Shown here piece by piece: positions 17,677 through 26,022 of a stretch of DNA of 64,000 nt. Under the pieces are notes generated by a model that ran no database searches, was not told where the DNA came from, and saw only the letters and a program-made list of their open reading frames with translations. This DNA is from Flagellimonas sp. S3867. Lineage in GTDB: Bacteria; Bacteroidota; Bacteroidia; Flavobacteriales; Flavobacteriaceae. The number at the start of each line of letters is the position of its first letter. Position 1 is the stretch's first letter. Location of the stretch: assembly GCF_014698935.1 (NCBI RefSeq), contig NZ_JACVMN010000001.1, positions 1,550,001-1,614,000 on the forward strand. The letters are read 5' to 3'. A program made the position numbers and the translations under genes.

Positions 17677-18918
17677 TTACTCAAACTTAATGGCTTTAAC
17701 CGGTGTGATTTTGGTGATGATATAAGAAGGTACCAATAACATCAACAGGCATAAAAGCATTGCACCTACATTAAGTAAGAGTACAGTTGGCACATCCATA
17801 TGAACTGGAATGTATTCGATGTAATACTCTTCAGGATTGGGAAATTTAAAGAAGCGAAATTTATCTTGAAGATAGAGCAACACCAAACCGATACCATTAC
17901 CCCATAACAAACCAATAGAGATCAAATAAGCTGCATTGTACAAAAATACTTTTCGAATGCTCCAATTATCGGAACCAAGAGCTTTTAAAACACCTATCAT
18001 TTGGGTACGTTCCAGAATAAGCACCAAAAGGGCGGTGATCATATTTATACCACCTACGATAATCATAATTCCGATAATGAGCCCAATATTGAAATCGAAC
18101 AGGCTGATCCATTCAAAGATTCTGAAGTATTTGGTTTTGATGTTCTGCGTATCTAAACTGGAAAGTGTTTTCCCATAGATTTCATTACTTTTTGCCTCCA
18201 TTTGGTCGAAATCTTGGACAAAAACCTCAAAATTTCCTATTTCATCGACATTCCATTTATTCATCCGTTGAATATGTCGAATATCAACGAAGATGATATC
18301 CCTATCAAATTCTTCAAAGCCACTGTCATAAATACCAACTACCTCAAATTTTCGATTGTTGGGAGGTTTGGATGGGTCATTTTCCTTTAAGAAAATAGCA
18401 AAAAACGAATCACCGACCTTTAAGTTCAACAGGTTTGCCTTGATTCTGGAAATCAAAACTTCGTTATTCAGCTTCTCTGCATAATCGGGCAATCGTCCAT
18501 CAACAAGATATTCTTTAAAAAAAGCCCAATTGTAATCGTTGCCCACTCCCTTGGCCAACATTCCTTCGAAGGTATCTGAAGTTCTAATTATTCCACCTTT
18601 GGTAGCAACCGCCTGCACATGGGATATTCCATCAACATCATGGAACTTCGGATAGAAATCTTGATTCAATGACACCGGGGCCACTGAAACCTCGGATGTA
18701 TTGTTGTCGTAGTTTGAAATTTGGATATGTCCGTTGAAGGCCGCAACTTTTTCTCGAATCTTATGCTTTAGCCCCACACCAGTGGCGATGGCAACAAGCA
18801 TCATTACAATACCAATGGCAATAGCTGCAATGGCAATTTTTATTATAGGTGCGGAAATGCTAATTTTATGCTCCTTCCCTGTAATCAGGCGCTTGGCAAT
18901 AAACAATTCTAAATTCAA
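17677..18918 (-). CDS. FtsX/LolC-E-like ABC transporter permease
   Basis: This 413-residue integral membrane protein has one N-terminal membrane helix (IIKIAIAAIAIGIVMMLVAI, about 24-44), a periplasmic MacB-core-like domain (about 50-265) and three C-terminal helices with the FtsX-type ending PVKAIKFE. It resembles LolC/LolE, which with LolD release lipoproteins from the inner membrane; many Bacteroidota carry a single homologue. An in-frame stop lies a few codons upstream and the next ATG falls in the membrane helix, so the TTG at 18918 must be the start. That start is only three bases from the start of the divergent NamZ-like gene. Confidence 0.87.
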   Translation of the reverse strand: MNLELFIAKRLITGKEHKISISAPIIKIAIAAIAIGIVMMLVAIATGVGLKHKIREKVAAFNGHIQISNYDNNTSEVSVAPVSLNQDFYPKFHDVDGISHVQAVATKGGIIRTSDTFEGMLAKGVGNDYNWAFFKEYLVDGRLPDYAEKLNNEVLISRIKANLLNLKVGDSFFAIFLKENDPSKPPNNRKFEVVGIYDSGFEEFDRDIIFVDIRHIQRMNKWNVDEIGNFEVFVQDFDQMEAKSNEIYGKTLSSLDTQNIKTKYFRIFEWISLFDFNIGLIIGIMIIVGGINMITALLVLILERTQMIGVLKALGSDNWSIRKVFLYNAAYLISIGLLWGNGIGLVLLYLQDKFRFFKFPNPEEYYIEYIPVHMDVPTVLLLNVGAMLLCLLMLLVPSYIITKITPVKAIKFE

Positions 18919-18921
18919 CGA

Positions 18922-20148
18922 ATGCCCATTTTATCTATTTTCAAAAGTACAGTTTTATTGTTGGTTTTGCTGTTTTCATCCTGCAGAGGTCAGGAAAAAT
19001 CCCATAAATCGATGGCCGAAAACATAAAAACGGATACCATTGCACCAATCGTCGTTGGAGCCAATAGAACCCCGCATTATCTACCGTTGCTCGAAGGAAA
19101 AAAAATAGGGGTCGTTGCAAATCAGACCAGTGTTATTTTTAAAAAAACCGGACATACCCATCTTGTCGATTCACTACTTTCATGGAACGTAATGGTGAAA
19201 AAGGTTTTCGCACCTGAGCATGGTTTTCGGGGAAAAGCGGATGCTGGCGAACATGTTAAAGATGGATTGGATGCCAAAACTGGACTTCCCATCATTTCAC
19301 TTTATGGAAAAAACCGAAAACCCTCTGCAGCGCAATTGGAGGAATTGGATTTGGTAGTTTTCGATATCCAAGATGTTGGGGTTCGATTCTACACCTATAT
19401 CGCCACCCTGCAATTGGTCATGGAAGCCTGTGCTGAAAACAACGTTCCTATCTTGGTTTTAGACCGACCCAATCCCAACGGTCATTACGTAGATGGTCCG
19501 ACCATGAAAAAAGAGCATACTGGATTTTTGGGAATGACCGAAATTCCTTTAGTCTACGGAATGACCATCGGGGAATATGCCCAGATGATTAATAAGGAGG
19601 TATGGCTTGAAGAAGGAAAAAAAGCCAACCTGAAGGTCATTCGGTTAGAGAACTATGCACATGGCACTTCATATCATTTGCCTATAAGGCCCTCACCCAA
19701 CTTGCCGAACGATATTTCAATTACGCTTTACCCAAGTTTGGGTCTTTTTGAAGGAACAAATGTGAATGCCGGTCGTGGTACGGAGTATCAATTTCAACGG
19801 TTTGGGGCATCCTTCTTGGATAGTACAAAATATAGTTTCAGTTATGCTCCCAAACCTAATTTTGGGTCAAAATACCCTAAAGAAGAAGGTAAAAAGTGTT
19901 TTGGAACCGACCTTTCCCACATAAACCGGATGGATGCTGTTTCACTAAAATGGTTGATTGATGCCTATAAAAATTCCAAAGAAAAAGACAAATTCTTCAA
20001 CACGTCAGGATTCACCAAACATGCTGGCACCACTGCATTGCAAAAACAGATTGAATCCGGGATGTCCGAAGAAGAAATTAAAAAAACTTGGCAGAAAGAA
20101 CTCAAGACTTTTAAAAAAATCCGCGAAAAATATCTAATCTACGATTAG
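18922..20148 (+). CDS. namZ: DUF1343 family exo-beta-N-acetylmuramidase (NamZ-like) lipoprotein
   Basis: This 408-residue protein has a lipoprotein signal (LLVLLFSSC, Cys21). It matches the DUF1343/NamZ family over its length: GVVANQTSV (about 60-68), KVFAPEHGFRG, VFDIQDVGVRFYTYI, LDRPNPNG, and PSPNLP with EGTNVNAGRGT. NamZ removes terminal MurNAc from peptidoglycan fragments and so takes part in cell-wall recycling. Its start lies three bases from the start codon of the divergent permease gene. Its end overlaps the convergent sterol-desaturase family gene by four bases. I see no promoter for it in the gap; any must lie inside the permease gene. Confidence 0.88.
   Translation: MPILSIFKSTVLLLVLLFSSCRGQEKSHKSMAENIKTDTIAPIVVGANRTPHYLPLLEGKKIGVVANQTSVIFKKTGHTHLVDSLLSWNVMVKKVFAPEHGFRGKADAGEHVKDGLDAKTGLPIISLYGKNRKPSAAQLEELDLVVFDIQDVGVRFYTYIATLQLVMEACAENNVPILVLDRPNPNGHYVDGPTMKKEHTGFLGMTEIPLVYGMTIGEYAQMINKEVWLEEGKKANLKVIRLENYAHGTSYHLPIRPSPNLPNDISITLYPSLGLFEGTNVNAGRGTEYQFQRFGASFLDSTKYSFSYAPKPNFGSKYPKEEGKKCFGTDLSHINRMDAVSLKWLIDAYKNSKEKDKFFNTSGFTKHAGTTALQKQIESGMSEEEIKKTWQKELKTFKKIREKYLIYD
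18942..18949 (-). promoter_or_regulatory. Candidate -7 box for the LolC/E-like gene, inside the NamZ-like gene
   Basis: On the minus strand TACTTTTG fits TAnnTTTG and lies 23 nt before the TTG start at 18918. It falls within the signal-peptide codons of the divergent gene. I found no convincing -33 element. Confidence 0.35.
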
Positions 20149-20975
20149 CCCTCAGTAGTTGGTCGGCGGTATTTATGAAAAGGTTGTTTTAATAATCCAG
20201 CGATGCTAGAATTTTCCTTTTCATCTGGAAAAGTGTCCACACCATATACAATCCTATCGGGATTTAACGTCATGAATGTTCCAAAAAGTCTATCCCAAAT
20301 AGAAAAAATATTTCCATAATTAGAATCTGTATACGGTAGTTTATAATGGTGATGCACTTTGTGCATATCCGGACTTACAATAATCCAACTTATTGCATTA
20401 TCTACTTTTTTAGGTAGCCTGATATTGGCATGATTGAATTGCGATAATACCACCGACATACTTTGGTATAACATGATTATGCCTATTGGCGCTCCAACAA
20501 TAAAAATCCCAATTAACGTAAATACATATCGTATTACACTTTCCAGCGGGTGGTGACGATTGGCGGTTGTGGTATCCACATTATGATCGGAATGGTGCAC
20601 CAAATGAACCATCCAAAGCGGTTTTACCTTATGCTCAACCCAATGTGCTGTGTAGGCTCCTATCAAGTCAAGAAACATAACACCTAACACCACATAAAGC
20701 CATAATGGCATTTCGGGAAGCCAATTGATAATTCCAAACTCGTTAGCTATGGTCCAATCGGATGTCTTCAAAAACAAAAAAGCCAGCGGAAAATTGACAA
20801 GAATTGTGGTTAGGGTAAAAAAGAAATTGGGCACGGAGTGTCGCCATTTTTTATATGGGATATTAAAAAGGGGTACAATACCCTCCAAAATCCAGAAAAA
20901 AGTGATTCCCCCTACCAAAATAAGACTCCGGTGTAAAGAGGGAATGGTTTCAAAGTAGGTCATGATTTGTTCCAT
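20145..20975 (-). CDS. Sterol desaturase/fatty acid hydroxylase family membrane protein
   Basis: This 276-residue protein has four or more membrane helices and the His clusters of di-iron membrane hydroxylases: HWVEHKVKPLW, HLVHHSDHNVD with NRHHPLE (about 115-145), and DMHKVHHHYKLP (about 205-215). The family hydroxylates or desaturates sterols, fatty acids, carotenoids or ether lipids; the substrate here is unknown. It follows the Cys-cluster gene by 21 nt. A -7-like box (20981-20988) sits five bases before the start. A later ATG at 20963 is an alternative start. Confidence 0.88.
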   Translation of the reverse strand: MEQIMTYFETIPSLHRSLILVGGITFFWILEGIVPLFNIPYKKWRHSVPNFFFTLTTILVNFPLAFLFLKTSDWTIANEFGIINWLPEMPLWLYVVLGVMFLDLIGAYTAHWVEHKVKPLWMVHLVHHSDHNVDTTTANRHHPLESVIRYVFTLIGIFIVGAPIGIIMLYQSMSVVLSQFNHANIRLPKKVDNAISWIIVSPDMHKVHHHYKLPYTDSNYGNIFSIWDRLFGTFMTLNPDRIVYGVDTFPDEKENSSIAGLLKQPFHKYRRPTTEG

Positions 20976-20980
20976 ACTTC

Positions 20981-20988
20981 CAAATATA
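20981..20988 (-). promoter_or_regulatory. Candidate -7 box just before the sterol-desaturase family gene
   Basis: On the minus strand TATATTTG matches TAnnTTTG and ends 5 nt before the ATG at 20975. Either the transcript is leaderless or translation starts at the later ATG at 20963. The expected -33 TTG is absent, so this rests on one element. Confidence 0.35.
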
Positions 20989-20996
20989 AGAAATCG

Positions 20997-21491
20997 TCAA
21001 AGTTTGATTTTCCTTTTCATTTCCTCAACAATATTAAATGCAGCAGGGCATATCGCAATATTTTTTAAGGTGAGATCATTGATTTGCTGAAACTTTTTCC
21101 GGTCCGTATGTGGAAATTCACGACAGGCCTTTGGTCTAACTTCGTAAATGGAGCAATAATTATCGCTTCCCAAAAAAGTACAGGGCACCTTTTTTAGTAC
21201 ATAGTCGTTTTCTTCATCAACTCTTAGGTATTGCTCAATAAATTGAGATGGCTTTAATTTAAAATGCTTGGCAATACGTTCAACATCCGAATTCGTGAAA
21301 AGTGGTCCAGTGGTCTTACAACAATTAGCACAGTTTAAGCAATCTGTACGCTCAAATTCCTCTTCATGCAGCTCCTGCATGATGTAATCCAATTTTTTTG
21401 GCGGTCTTTTCTTAAGCTTGGCAAAAAACTTTTTGTTTTCCACATGCTTTTCCTTTGCTTTTTTTGGCAATTGTCCAAGTTCCTCTTTCAT
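20997..21491 (-). CDS. YkgJ-family cysteine cluster protein
   Basis: I start at the ATG at 21491, not the TTG at 21500, because a -7 promoter box overlaps the latter. The 164-residue protein has two Cys groups: CLNCANCC (about 53-60) and CTFLGSDNYCSIYEVRPKAC, which together form the metal-chelating cluster of the YkgJ/UPF0153 family. The N-terminal part is Lys-rich. The bound metal (Zn or Fe-S) and the function are unknown. It lies upstream of the sterol-desaturase family gene on the same strand. Confidence 0.85.
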   Translation of the reverse strand: MKEELGQLPKKAKEKHVENKKFFAKLKKRPPKKLDYIMQELHEEEFERTDCLNCANCCKTTGPLFTNSDVERIAKHFKLKPSQFIEQYLRVDEENDYVLKKVPCTFLGSDNYCSIYEVRPKACREFPHTDRKKFQQINDLTLKNIAICPAAFNIVEEMKRKIKL

Positions 21492-21497
21492 AGAACA

Positions 21498-21505
21498 CAA
21501 ACATA
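21498..21505 (-). promoter_or_regulatory. Candidate -7 box just before the YkgJ-family gene
   Basis: On the minus strand TATGTTTG matches TAnnTTTG and ends 6 nt before the ATG at 21491. It supports that ATG as the start and suggests a leaderless or almost leaderless mRNA. No clear -33 TTG at the expected distance. Confidence 0.4.
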
Positions 21506-21573
21506 AAAAACTGTTGCTATTTAAACCTTAATCAATGATTAAAGTCTCATTTTTGCATCACCATTTAATTGTT

Positions 21574-22284
21574 ATGGCTGATATTATAGGACAGGCATTG
21601 TTAGATTATCACTCTGGAAGCTACACAGAGGACATAAAAACATATTCTTCTTTGGGTGAAGAAGATCATATGCCGCTACCCTATCTGTTCCGTAGTTTCG
21701 ATGAAATGCCGCTTTTGGAACAAAAAGCATTGGAACTATGCAATGGTAAGGTTTTGGACATAGGCTGCGGAGCAGGCAATCATGTGCTTTACCTACAAAG
21801 CAAAGGGTATGACGTTTCTGGCCTGGATGAATCAAAAGGTGCTATCGCGGTATGTAAAAAAAGAGGGATAAAAACTACCATCCTGTCCGCAATTCTTGAT
21901 TTTGACGACGCCAAATTTGACACCATATTGCTTCTTATGAATGGTATAGGGTTGGCAGGAAAACTCGAGAATATTGATAGGTTTTTGCAACATTTGAAGT
22001 CGTTGTTACGTCCGAACGGACAGATTTTATTAGACTCCAGCGACATCATTTATATGTTTGACCAAGACGATGACGGGGGGTACTGGATTCCAAATAATTC
22101 GAATTATTATGGCGAGGTAAGTTTCCAAATGGAATATAAAAGCCGAAAAAGCTTACCTTTTCCCTGGCTTTATCTCGATTTTAATACACTCAAAAACGCC
22201 TGTGAAGCCCATAATATGACTTGTGAAATTGTAATATCTGGCGAGCATTTCGACTATTTAGCCAAACTTTCTATAAAAGAATAA
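21574..22284 (+). CDS. Class I SAM-dependent methyltransferase
   Basis: From the ATG at 21574 the product has 236 residues; the frame is open from 21535, but the extra residues do not look like a family N-terminus. Motif I for S-adenosylmethionine binding is VLDIGCGAGNHVLYL (about 63-77), with the acidic residue of motif II in DVSGLDES. The middle has FDTILLLMNGIGLAG and LLRPNGQILLDSSDI, typical of the Rossmann methyltransferase fold. The acceptor is unknown; no neighbouring gene points to one. Confidence 0.85.
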   Translation: MADIIGQALLDYHSGSYTEDIKTYSSLGEEDHMPLPYLFRSFDEMPLLEQKALELCNGKVLDIGCGAGNHVLYLQSKGYDVSGLDESKGAIAVCKKRGIKTTILSAILDFDDAKFDTILLLMNGIGLAGKLENIDRFLQHLKSLLRPNGQILLDSSDIIYMFDQDDDGGYWIPNNSNYYGEVSFQMEYKSRKSLPFPWLYLDFNTLKNACEAHNMTCEIVISGEHFDYLAKLSIKE

Positions 22285-22325
22285 TAGAATTTATCATTGA
22301 ACGTTCTATTAAAATAGTATTTACC

Positions 22326-23123
22326 ATGAAAAAGAAAATTTTATTTTACTCCTTATTGTGTCTTGGTTTTATTTTGGCCTGCTCTAAGGATTCAGATGTA
22401 AATTCAGGGCCCACAAGTGTTGACAAATCGGCCAATCTTTTGGCTACTGGAGCTTCTGCCAATGATATCCTTGCCAACAACAATTTTAATAAGTTATTGA
22501 TTGAAGTGGCTTATGTTAACGGTTTTAGGCCCACGGATGCAACTATGGACAGTTTTGAAACCTTTCTTAGAGACAGAACCTTTAAGACAGATATAGAATT
22601 TACTTTTAATTCATTGGAATCTCCCGGTGAGGAAACTCTAACCCTGCAAGAAATTGCAGATTTGGAAAGTGACAACCGGACGGCTTACAACAGTGGAAAT
22701 ACACTTGCTATTTATATTTATTTTGCCAATGCCCCTTCCGAAGACGATGATGAAAACCAAGGTTTGGTGACTTTGGGGGCTGTTTACAGAAATACTTCCA
22801 TGATCATCTATGAATCTACCGTAAGAGGATTAGCAAGTTCTAGTAGTTCAATTAGTTTGACCGATGTGGAGAGTGCCACTTTACACCATGAGTTTGGTCA
22901 TTTGTTCGGGCTTGTGAATCTTGGCACAACACCAGTAAACGACCACGAAGATCCGGATGCAGAAAATCATTGCAACGTAACAGGTTGTTTAATGAGGGCA
23001 GAGCTTCAGTTTGGTGGGCCTACCATGAAAATGCTCGAAAGCAGAGTCTCAAAAGGAGCTGCCGCAATCCCAACATTGGATGCAGAATGCATTTTGGACC
23101 TTCAAAATAACGGAGGACGATAA
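22326..23123 (+). CDS. Zincin-like membrane metalloprotease lipoprotein
   Basis: This 265-residue protein has a lipoprotein signal ending at Cys19 (LGFILAC). The zinc motif HEFGH (His188, Glu189, His192) is followed by LFGLVNLG, and a Met-turn-like GCLMRAEL lies about 30 residues later. In metzincins the motif is HExxHxxGxxH/D; here Asn198 stands at the third ligand position. His or Asp in the following NDHEDPDAENHC could supply the ligand. It probably acts at the cell surface or in the periplasm; the substrate is unknown. It lies between the methyltransferase and queE and has no clear functional neighbour. Confidence 0.78.
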   Translation: MKKKILFYSLLCLGFILACSKDSDVNSGPTSVDKSANLLATGASANDILANNNFNKLLIEVAYVNGFRPTDATMDSFETFLRDRTFKTDIEFTFNSLESPGEETLTLQEIADLESDNRTAYNSGNTLAIYIYFANAPSEDDDENQGLVTLGAVYRNTSMIIYESTVRGLASSSSSISLTDVESATLHHEFGHLFGLVNLGTTPVNDHEDPDAENHCNVTGCLMRAELQFGGPTMKMLESRVSKGAAAIPTLDAECILDLQNNGGR

Positions 23124-23127
23124 AATT

Positions 23128-23760
23128 CTAAGGAATATTCAAATATTTATGGGTCTGTAAAGACACAATCCATTTGGGATTTTGCATTACATAATCCACA
23201 ATTAGGGGAATCATTTTTTCCCGAACACTCCATTCAGGTTGAAGATATAGGATGCAATTTTCATTGACTTTTGCAGCTTGTTCTTCTGCAAAGACAAAAT
23301 CGTGCTTGTTGTATACGATCACTTTTAACTCATTGGCCACATCATAGATTTCGTCCTCCGGAAGTTTATTTTTTTTAGGAGATAGGCAAATCCAGTCCCA
23401 AGTTCCAGTTAACGGATAGGCTCCCGAAGTTTCAATATGGGTTTTTAAATCCTTCTTTTTTAAACCGGCTGTAAGTGGACCCATATCCCAGGTCAATGGC
23501 TCTCCACCAGTAATAACAATGGTATTGGAATATTTAGCTGCATTGCCAATAATATCAGTAATTGCCGTGGGAGGGTGGGTTTCAGCATCCCAACTTTCCT
23601 TTACATCACACCAATGGCAGCCCACATCGCAGCCCCCTATCCTCACAAAATACGCTGCGGTTCCTTTATGATAGCCTTCTCCTTGAATGGTATAAAACTC
23701 CTCCATTAAGGGAAGCATCTGCCCTTTTTCTACCAAATCTGTAAGCTGTTCCGAAACCAT
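23128..23760 (-). CDS. queE: 7-carboxy-7-deazaguanine synthase
   Basis: This 210-residue radical-SAM enzyme converts 6-carboxy-tetrahydropterin to 7-carboxy-7-deazaguanine in queuosine/preQ0 biosynthesis. The 4Fe-4S cluster residues are Cys44, Cys48 and Cys51 in GCDVGCHWCD. FYTIQGEGYHKG (22-33) and ITGGEPL fit QueE. No other queuosine genes are in the window. The ATG at 23760 lies only four bases after a good promoter -7 box, so the mRNA may be leaderless; Met15 (MLPLMEEFYTIQGEG) is an alternative start that still keeps all motifs. Confidence 0.95.
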   Translation of the reverse strand: MVSEQLTDLVEKGQMLPLMEEFYTIQGEGYHKGTAAYFVRIGGCDVGCHWCDVKESWDAETHPPTAITDIIGNAAKYSNTIVITGGEPLTWDMGPLTAGLKKKDLKTHIETSGAYPLTGTWDWICLSPKKNKLPEDEIYDVANELKVIVYNKHDFVFAEEQAAKVNENCILYLQPEWSVREKMIPLIVDYVMQNPKWIVSLQTHKYLNIP

Positions 23761-23764
23761 GGCG

Positions 23765-23798
23765 CAAAGATACGTTGGCTGGTTGGATTACTTTACAA
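23765..23798 (-). promoter_or_regulatory. Candidate promoter for queE, with almost no leader
   Basis: On the minus strand TTG (23798-23796) is followed 26 nt later by TATCTTTG (23772-23765), a close match to the Bacteroidota promoter. The queE ATG begins at 23760, 4 nt after the -7 box, so the expected transcription start falls at or next to the start codon. Confidence 0.6.
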
Positions 23799-23872
23799 CA
23801 CAAAGGAGTTGTTTATATTTCCAGTTTCAGAATTGCTTAAAATTACCCTATTTTTATCGGAAATTGAATTCC

Positions 23873-25396
23873 ATGAGCACCAAGGAAAAATTCTTTGAAC
23901 ATATTGAGAAAGGCTACATCACCAAAGGTGATTATATTACCATGGGGGCCGGAATGTTCCAGGGAGAAGCTGTTACCAATGCATTTGTAAAAGTTCCGCT
24001 AAAAACACTGAACAGACATGGTCTTATAGCTGGAGCGACGGGTACAGGAAAAACCAAGACACTACAGGTAATCTCAGAAAACCTTTCAGATAAAGGCATT
24101 CCTGTGTTGCTAATGGACCTTAAAGGTGACCTTAGTGGAATCGCACAACCAAGTCCCGGACACCCCAAAATTGACGAGCGACACGAAAAAATTGGCCTTC
24201 CATTCAAGGCAAAAGGCTTTCCAGTAGAAATTTTATCACTTTCTGAACAAGATGGGGTTCGTTTACGGGCCACCGTTTCCGAATTTGGTCCGGTTTTATT
24301 ATCCAGAATCTTAGACCTTTCCGTTACCCAAGAAGGTATTGTTGCCGTGGTCTTCAAGTATTGTGACGACAACAAACTGCCCCTATTGGATTTGAAAGAC
24401 TTTAAAAAAGTATTGCAATATGCAACTGGGGAAGGAAAAAAAGAATTTCAAGATGAGTATGGCCGAATTTCGACCAGTTCTACCGGAACCATTCTAAGAA
24501 AAATAATAGAATTGGAACAGCAAGGTGCTGACCTATTTTTTGGTGAGAAATCTTTTGACGTTGATGATTTAGTCCGAATCGATGAAAATGGAAGAGGATA
24601 CATCAACATTATCCGATTGACCGATATTCAGGATAGGCCCAAGTTGTTTTCCACCTTTATGTTGAGTTTATTGGCCGAAATATATGCTACATTTCCCGAA
24701 CAGGGCGATAGTGATAGACCCGAATTGATTCTGTTTATTGATGAGGCACATTTGATTTTTAAAGAAGCTTCGAAAGCTTTGTTAGATCAAATTGAAAGTA
24801 TTGTAAAATTGATTCGTTCCAAAGGAATTGGACTCTATTTTGTAACCCAAAACCCAACCGATGTGCCGGATGATGTGTTGGCACAATTGGGTTTAAAAGT
24901 ACAACATGCCCTTCGGGCATTTACCGCAAAGGATAGAAAAGCCATTAAGCTAACAGCAGAAAATTATCCCGATTCCGAGTTTTATGATACCAAGGAAGTG
25001 CTCACCTCCTTGGGCATTGGTGAAGCCTTGATTTCTGCGCTGGATGAAAAAGGAAGACCAACCCCGCTAGCTGCCACCCTACTTCGGGCACCGATGAGTC
25101 GCATGGACGTATTAACGGATGCCGAGCTCAAGGAAGCATTAAGCAAATCAAAACTCATTAAAAAATATAATGAGGACATAGACCGTGAAAGCGCCTATGA
25201 AATCCTCAATGAAAAGATTGAAAAAGCCGAAAAGGAGGCTGAAAAAGAAAAAGAACAGGAGCAGAAACGAAAAACATCATCAAGGAGAAGCTCCTCTTCA
25301 CGAAAAAGTACGCGTATGAATCCGGTGGTGAAGGTGCTTACCAGCGCCACATTTATTCGAGGGGTACTCGGAGTCTTAAAAAAGGTTATTCGTTAG
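23873..25396 (+). CDS. HerA-like helicase/ATPase (DUF853, YjgR family)
   Basis: The frame is open from 23759, but the ATG at 23873 gives the standard N-terminus (MSTKEKFFEHIEKGYITKG), and queE promoter elements occupy the upstream part. The 507-residue protein has Walker A GATGTGKT (54-61) and Walker B LILFIDEAH (Asp290, Glu291), then YFVTQNPTDVPD as sensor region. The C-terminus is highly charged (Glu/Lys-rich, then Ser/Arg-rich) and ends in a hydrophobic segment. YjgR-type HerA-like ATPases are widespread, and their role is not defined. No NurA or SIR2 partner adjoins it, so a defence system is not supported. Confidence 0.88.
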   Translation: MSTKEKFFEHIEKGYITKGDYITMGAGMFQGEAVTNAFVKVPLKTLNRHGLIAGATGTGKTKTLQVISENLSDKGIPVLLMDLKGDLSGIAQPSPGHPKIDERHEKIGLPFKAKGFPVEILSLSEQDGVRLRATVSEFGPVLLSRILDLSVTQEGIVAVVFKYCDDNKLPLLDLKDFKKVLQYATGEGKKEFQDEYGRISTSSTGTILRKIIELEQQGADLFFGEKSFDVDDLVRIDENGRGYINIIRLTDIQDRPKLFSTFMLSLLAEIYATFPEQGDSDRPELILFIDEAHLIFKEASKALLDQIESIVKLIRSKGIGLYFVTQNPTDVPDDVLAQLGLKVQHALRAFTAKDRKAIKLTAENYPDSEFYDTKEVLTSLGIGEALISALDEKGRPTPLAATLLRAPMSRMDVLTDAELKEALSKSKLIKKYNEDIDRESAYEILNEKIEKAEKEAEKEKEQEQKRKTSSRRSSSSRKSTRMNPVVKVLTSATFIRGVLGVLKKVIR

Positions 25397-25411
25397 TCAG
25401 TAGTCAGTGAT

Positions 25412-25948
25412 ATGAGAAAAACAATATTGATATTTAGTGCTTTTAGCTTGTTATGTATATATGGTTGTGGGGAAAAGGACACTTCGTTTTTGATTACCGA
25501 GAATTCTGTAGGGCCTCTTTCAAGTGAAACAACGGTATCCGAGTTGGAACAAGTTTTTGTAAATGATTCCATTTCAAAGGATACGGCAAAACAAGGTTCC
25601 AATAAAATTGAGGTTTACCAAAAGAACGGCAAACATCTATTAACTCTCACATCGAACTCGGACAGCATACCGACAGTGGAGAACATTCGCATTTTTGATA
25701 CGCGATATAAAACGAACAAAGGCATTGGATTGCATAGCACCTTTAAGGATATCCAAGACAATTATTCCATTAAGAAGATTGTAACCACTATCAACAGTAT
25801 TGTCATCCTTCCAAAGGAAAGTAACCTTTATTTTACCATTGATAAGGAAGAATTGCCATCCAACTTGCGATACACTTCCTCCAAAATTGAAGCTGTTCAA
25901 ATACCACCTACGTCCAAAATAAAATATCTCATGATGGGGTGGGAATAA
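25412..25948 (+). CDS. Lipoprotein of unknown function
   Basis: This 178-residue protein begins with a lipoprotein signal (LLCIYGC, Cys19). After it come FLITENSVGPLSSETTVSEL and a small beta-rich domain with NIRIFDTRYKTNKGIGLHST. The order resembles small periplasmic lipoproteins in which a SVGxL motif precedes two beta-alpha units. I do not recognise a named family with confidence. It lies 15 nt after the HerA-like gene and may be co-transcribed. Confidence 0.7.
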   Translation: MRKTILIFSAFSLLCIYGCGEKDTSFLITENSVGPLSSETTVSELEQVFVNDSISKDTAKQGSNKIEVYQKNGKHLLTLTSNSDSIPTVENIRIFDTRYKTNKGIGLHSTFKDIQDNYSIKKIVTTINSIVILPKESNLYFTIDKEELPSNLRYTSSKIEAVQIPPTSKIKYLMMGWE

Positions 25949-26022
25949 CACCTGTTAATTAATTGCTAAAGAAGAGCAGTGCCTCCCTCCATTTCGGTAA
26001 TTTGATGGGCAAAACCATCCAC

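Noticed and set aside
23873-25396. HerA-like ATPase as part of a defence system
   Set aside because: No NurA, SIR2, nuclease or other defence gene lies next to it; the YjgR/DUF853 branch is not a defence marker on its own.
25640-25951. 103-residue minus-strand ORF opposite the unknown lipoprotein
   Set aside because: The plus-strand frame has a lipoprotein signal and sits in operon spacing; the minus frame has neither.
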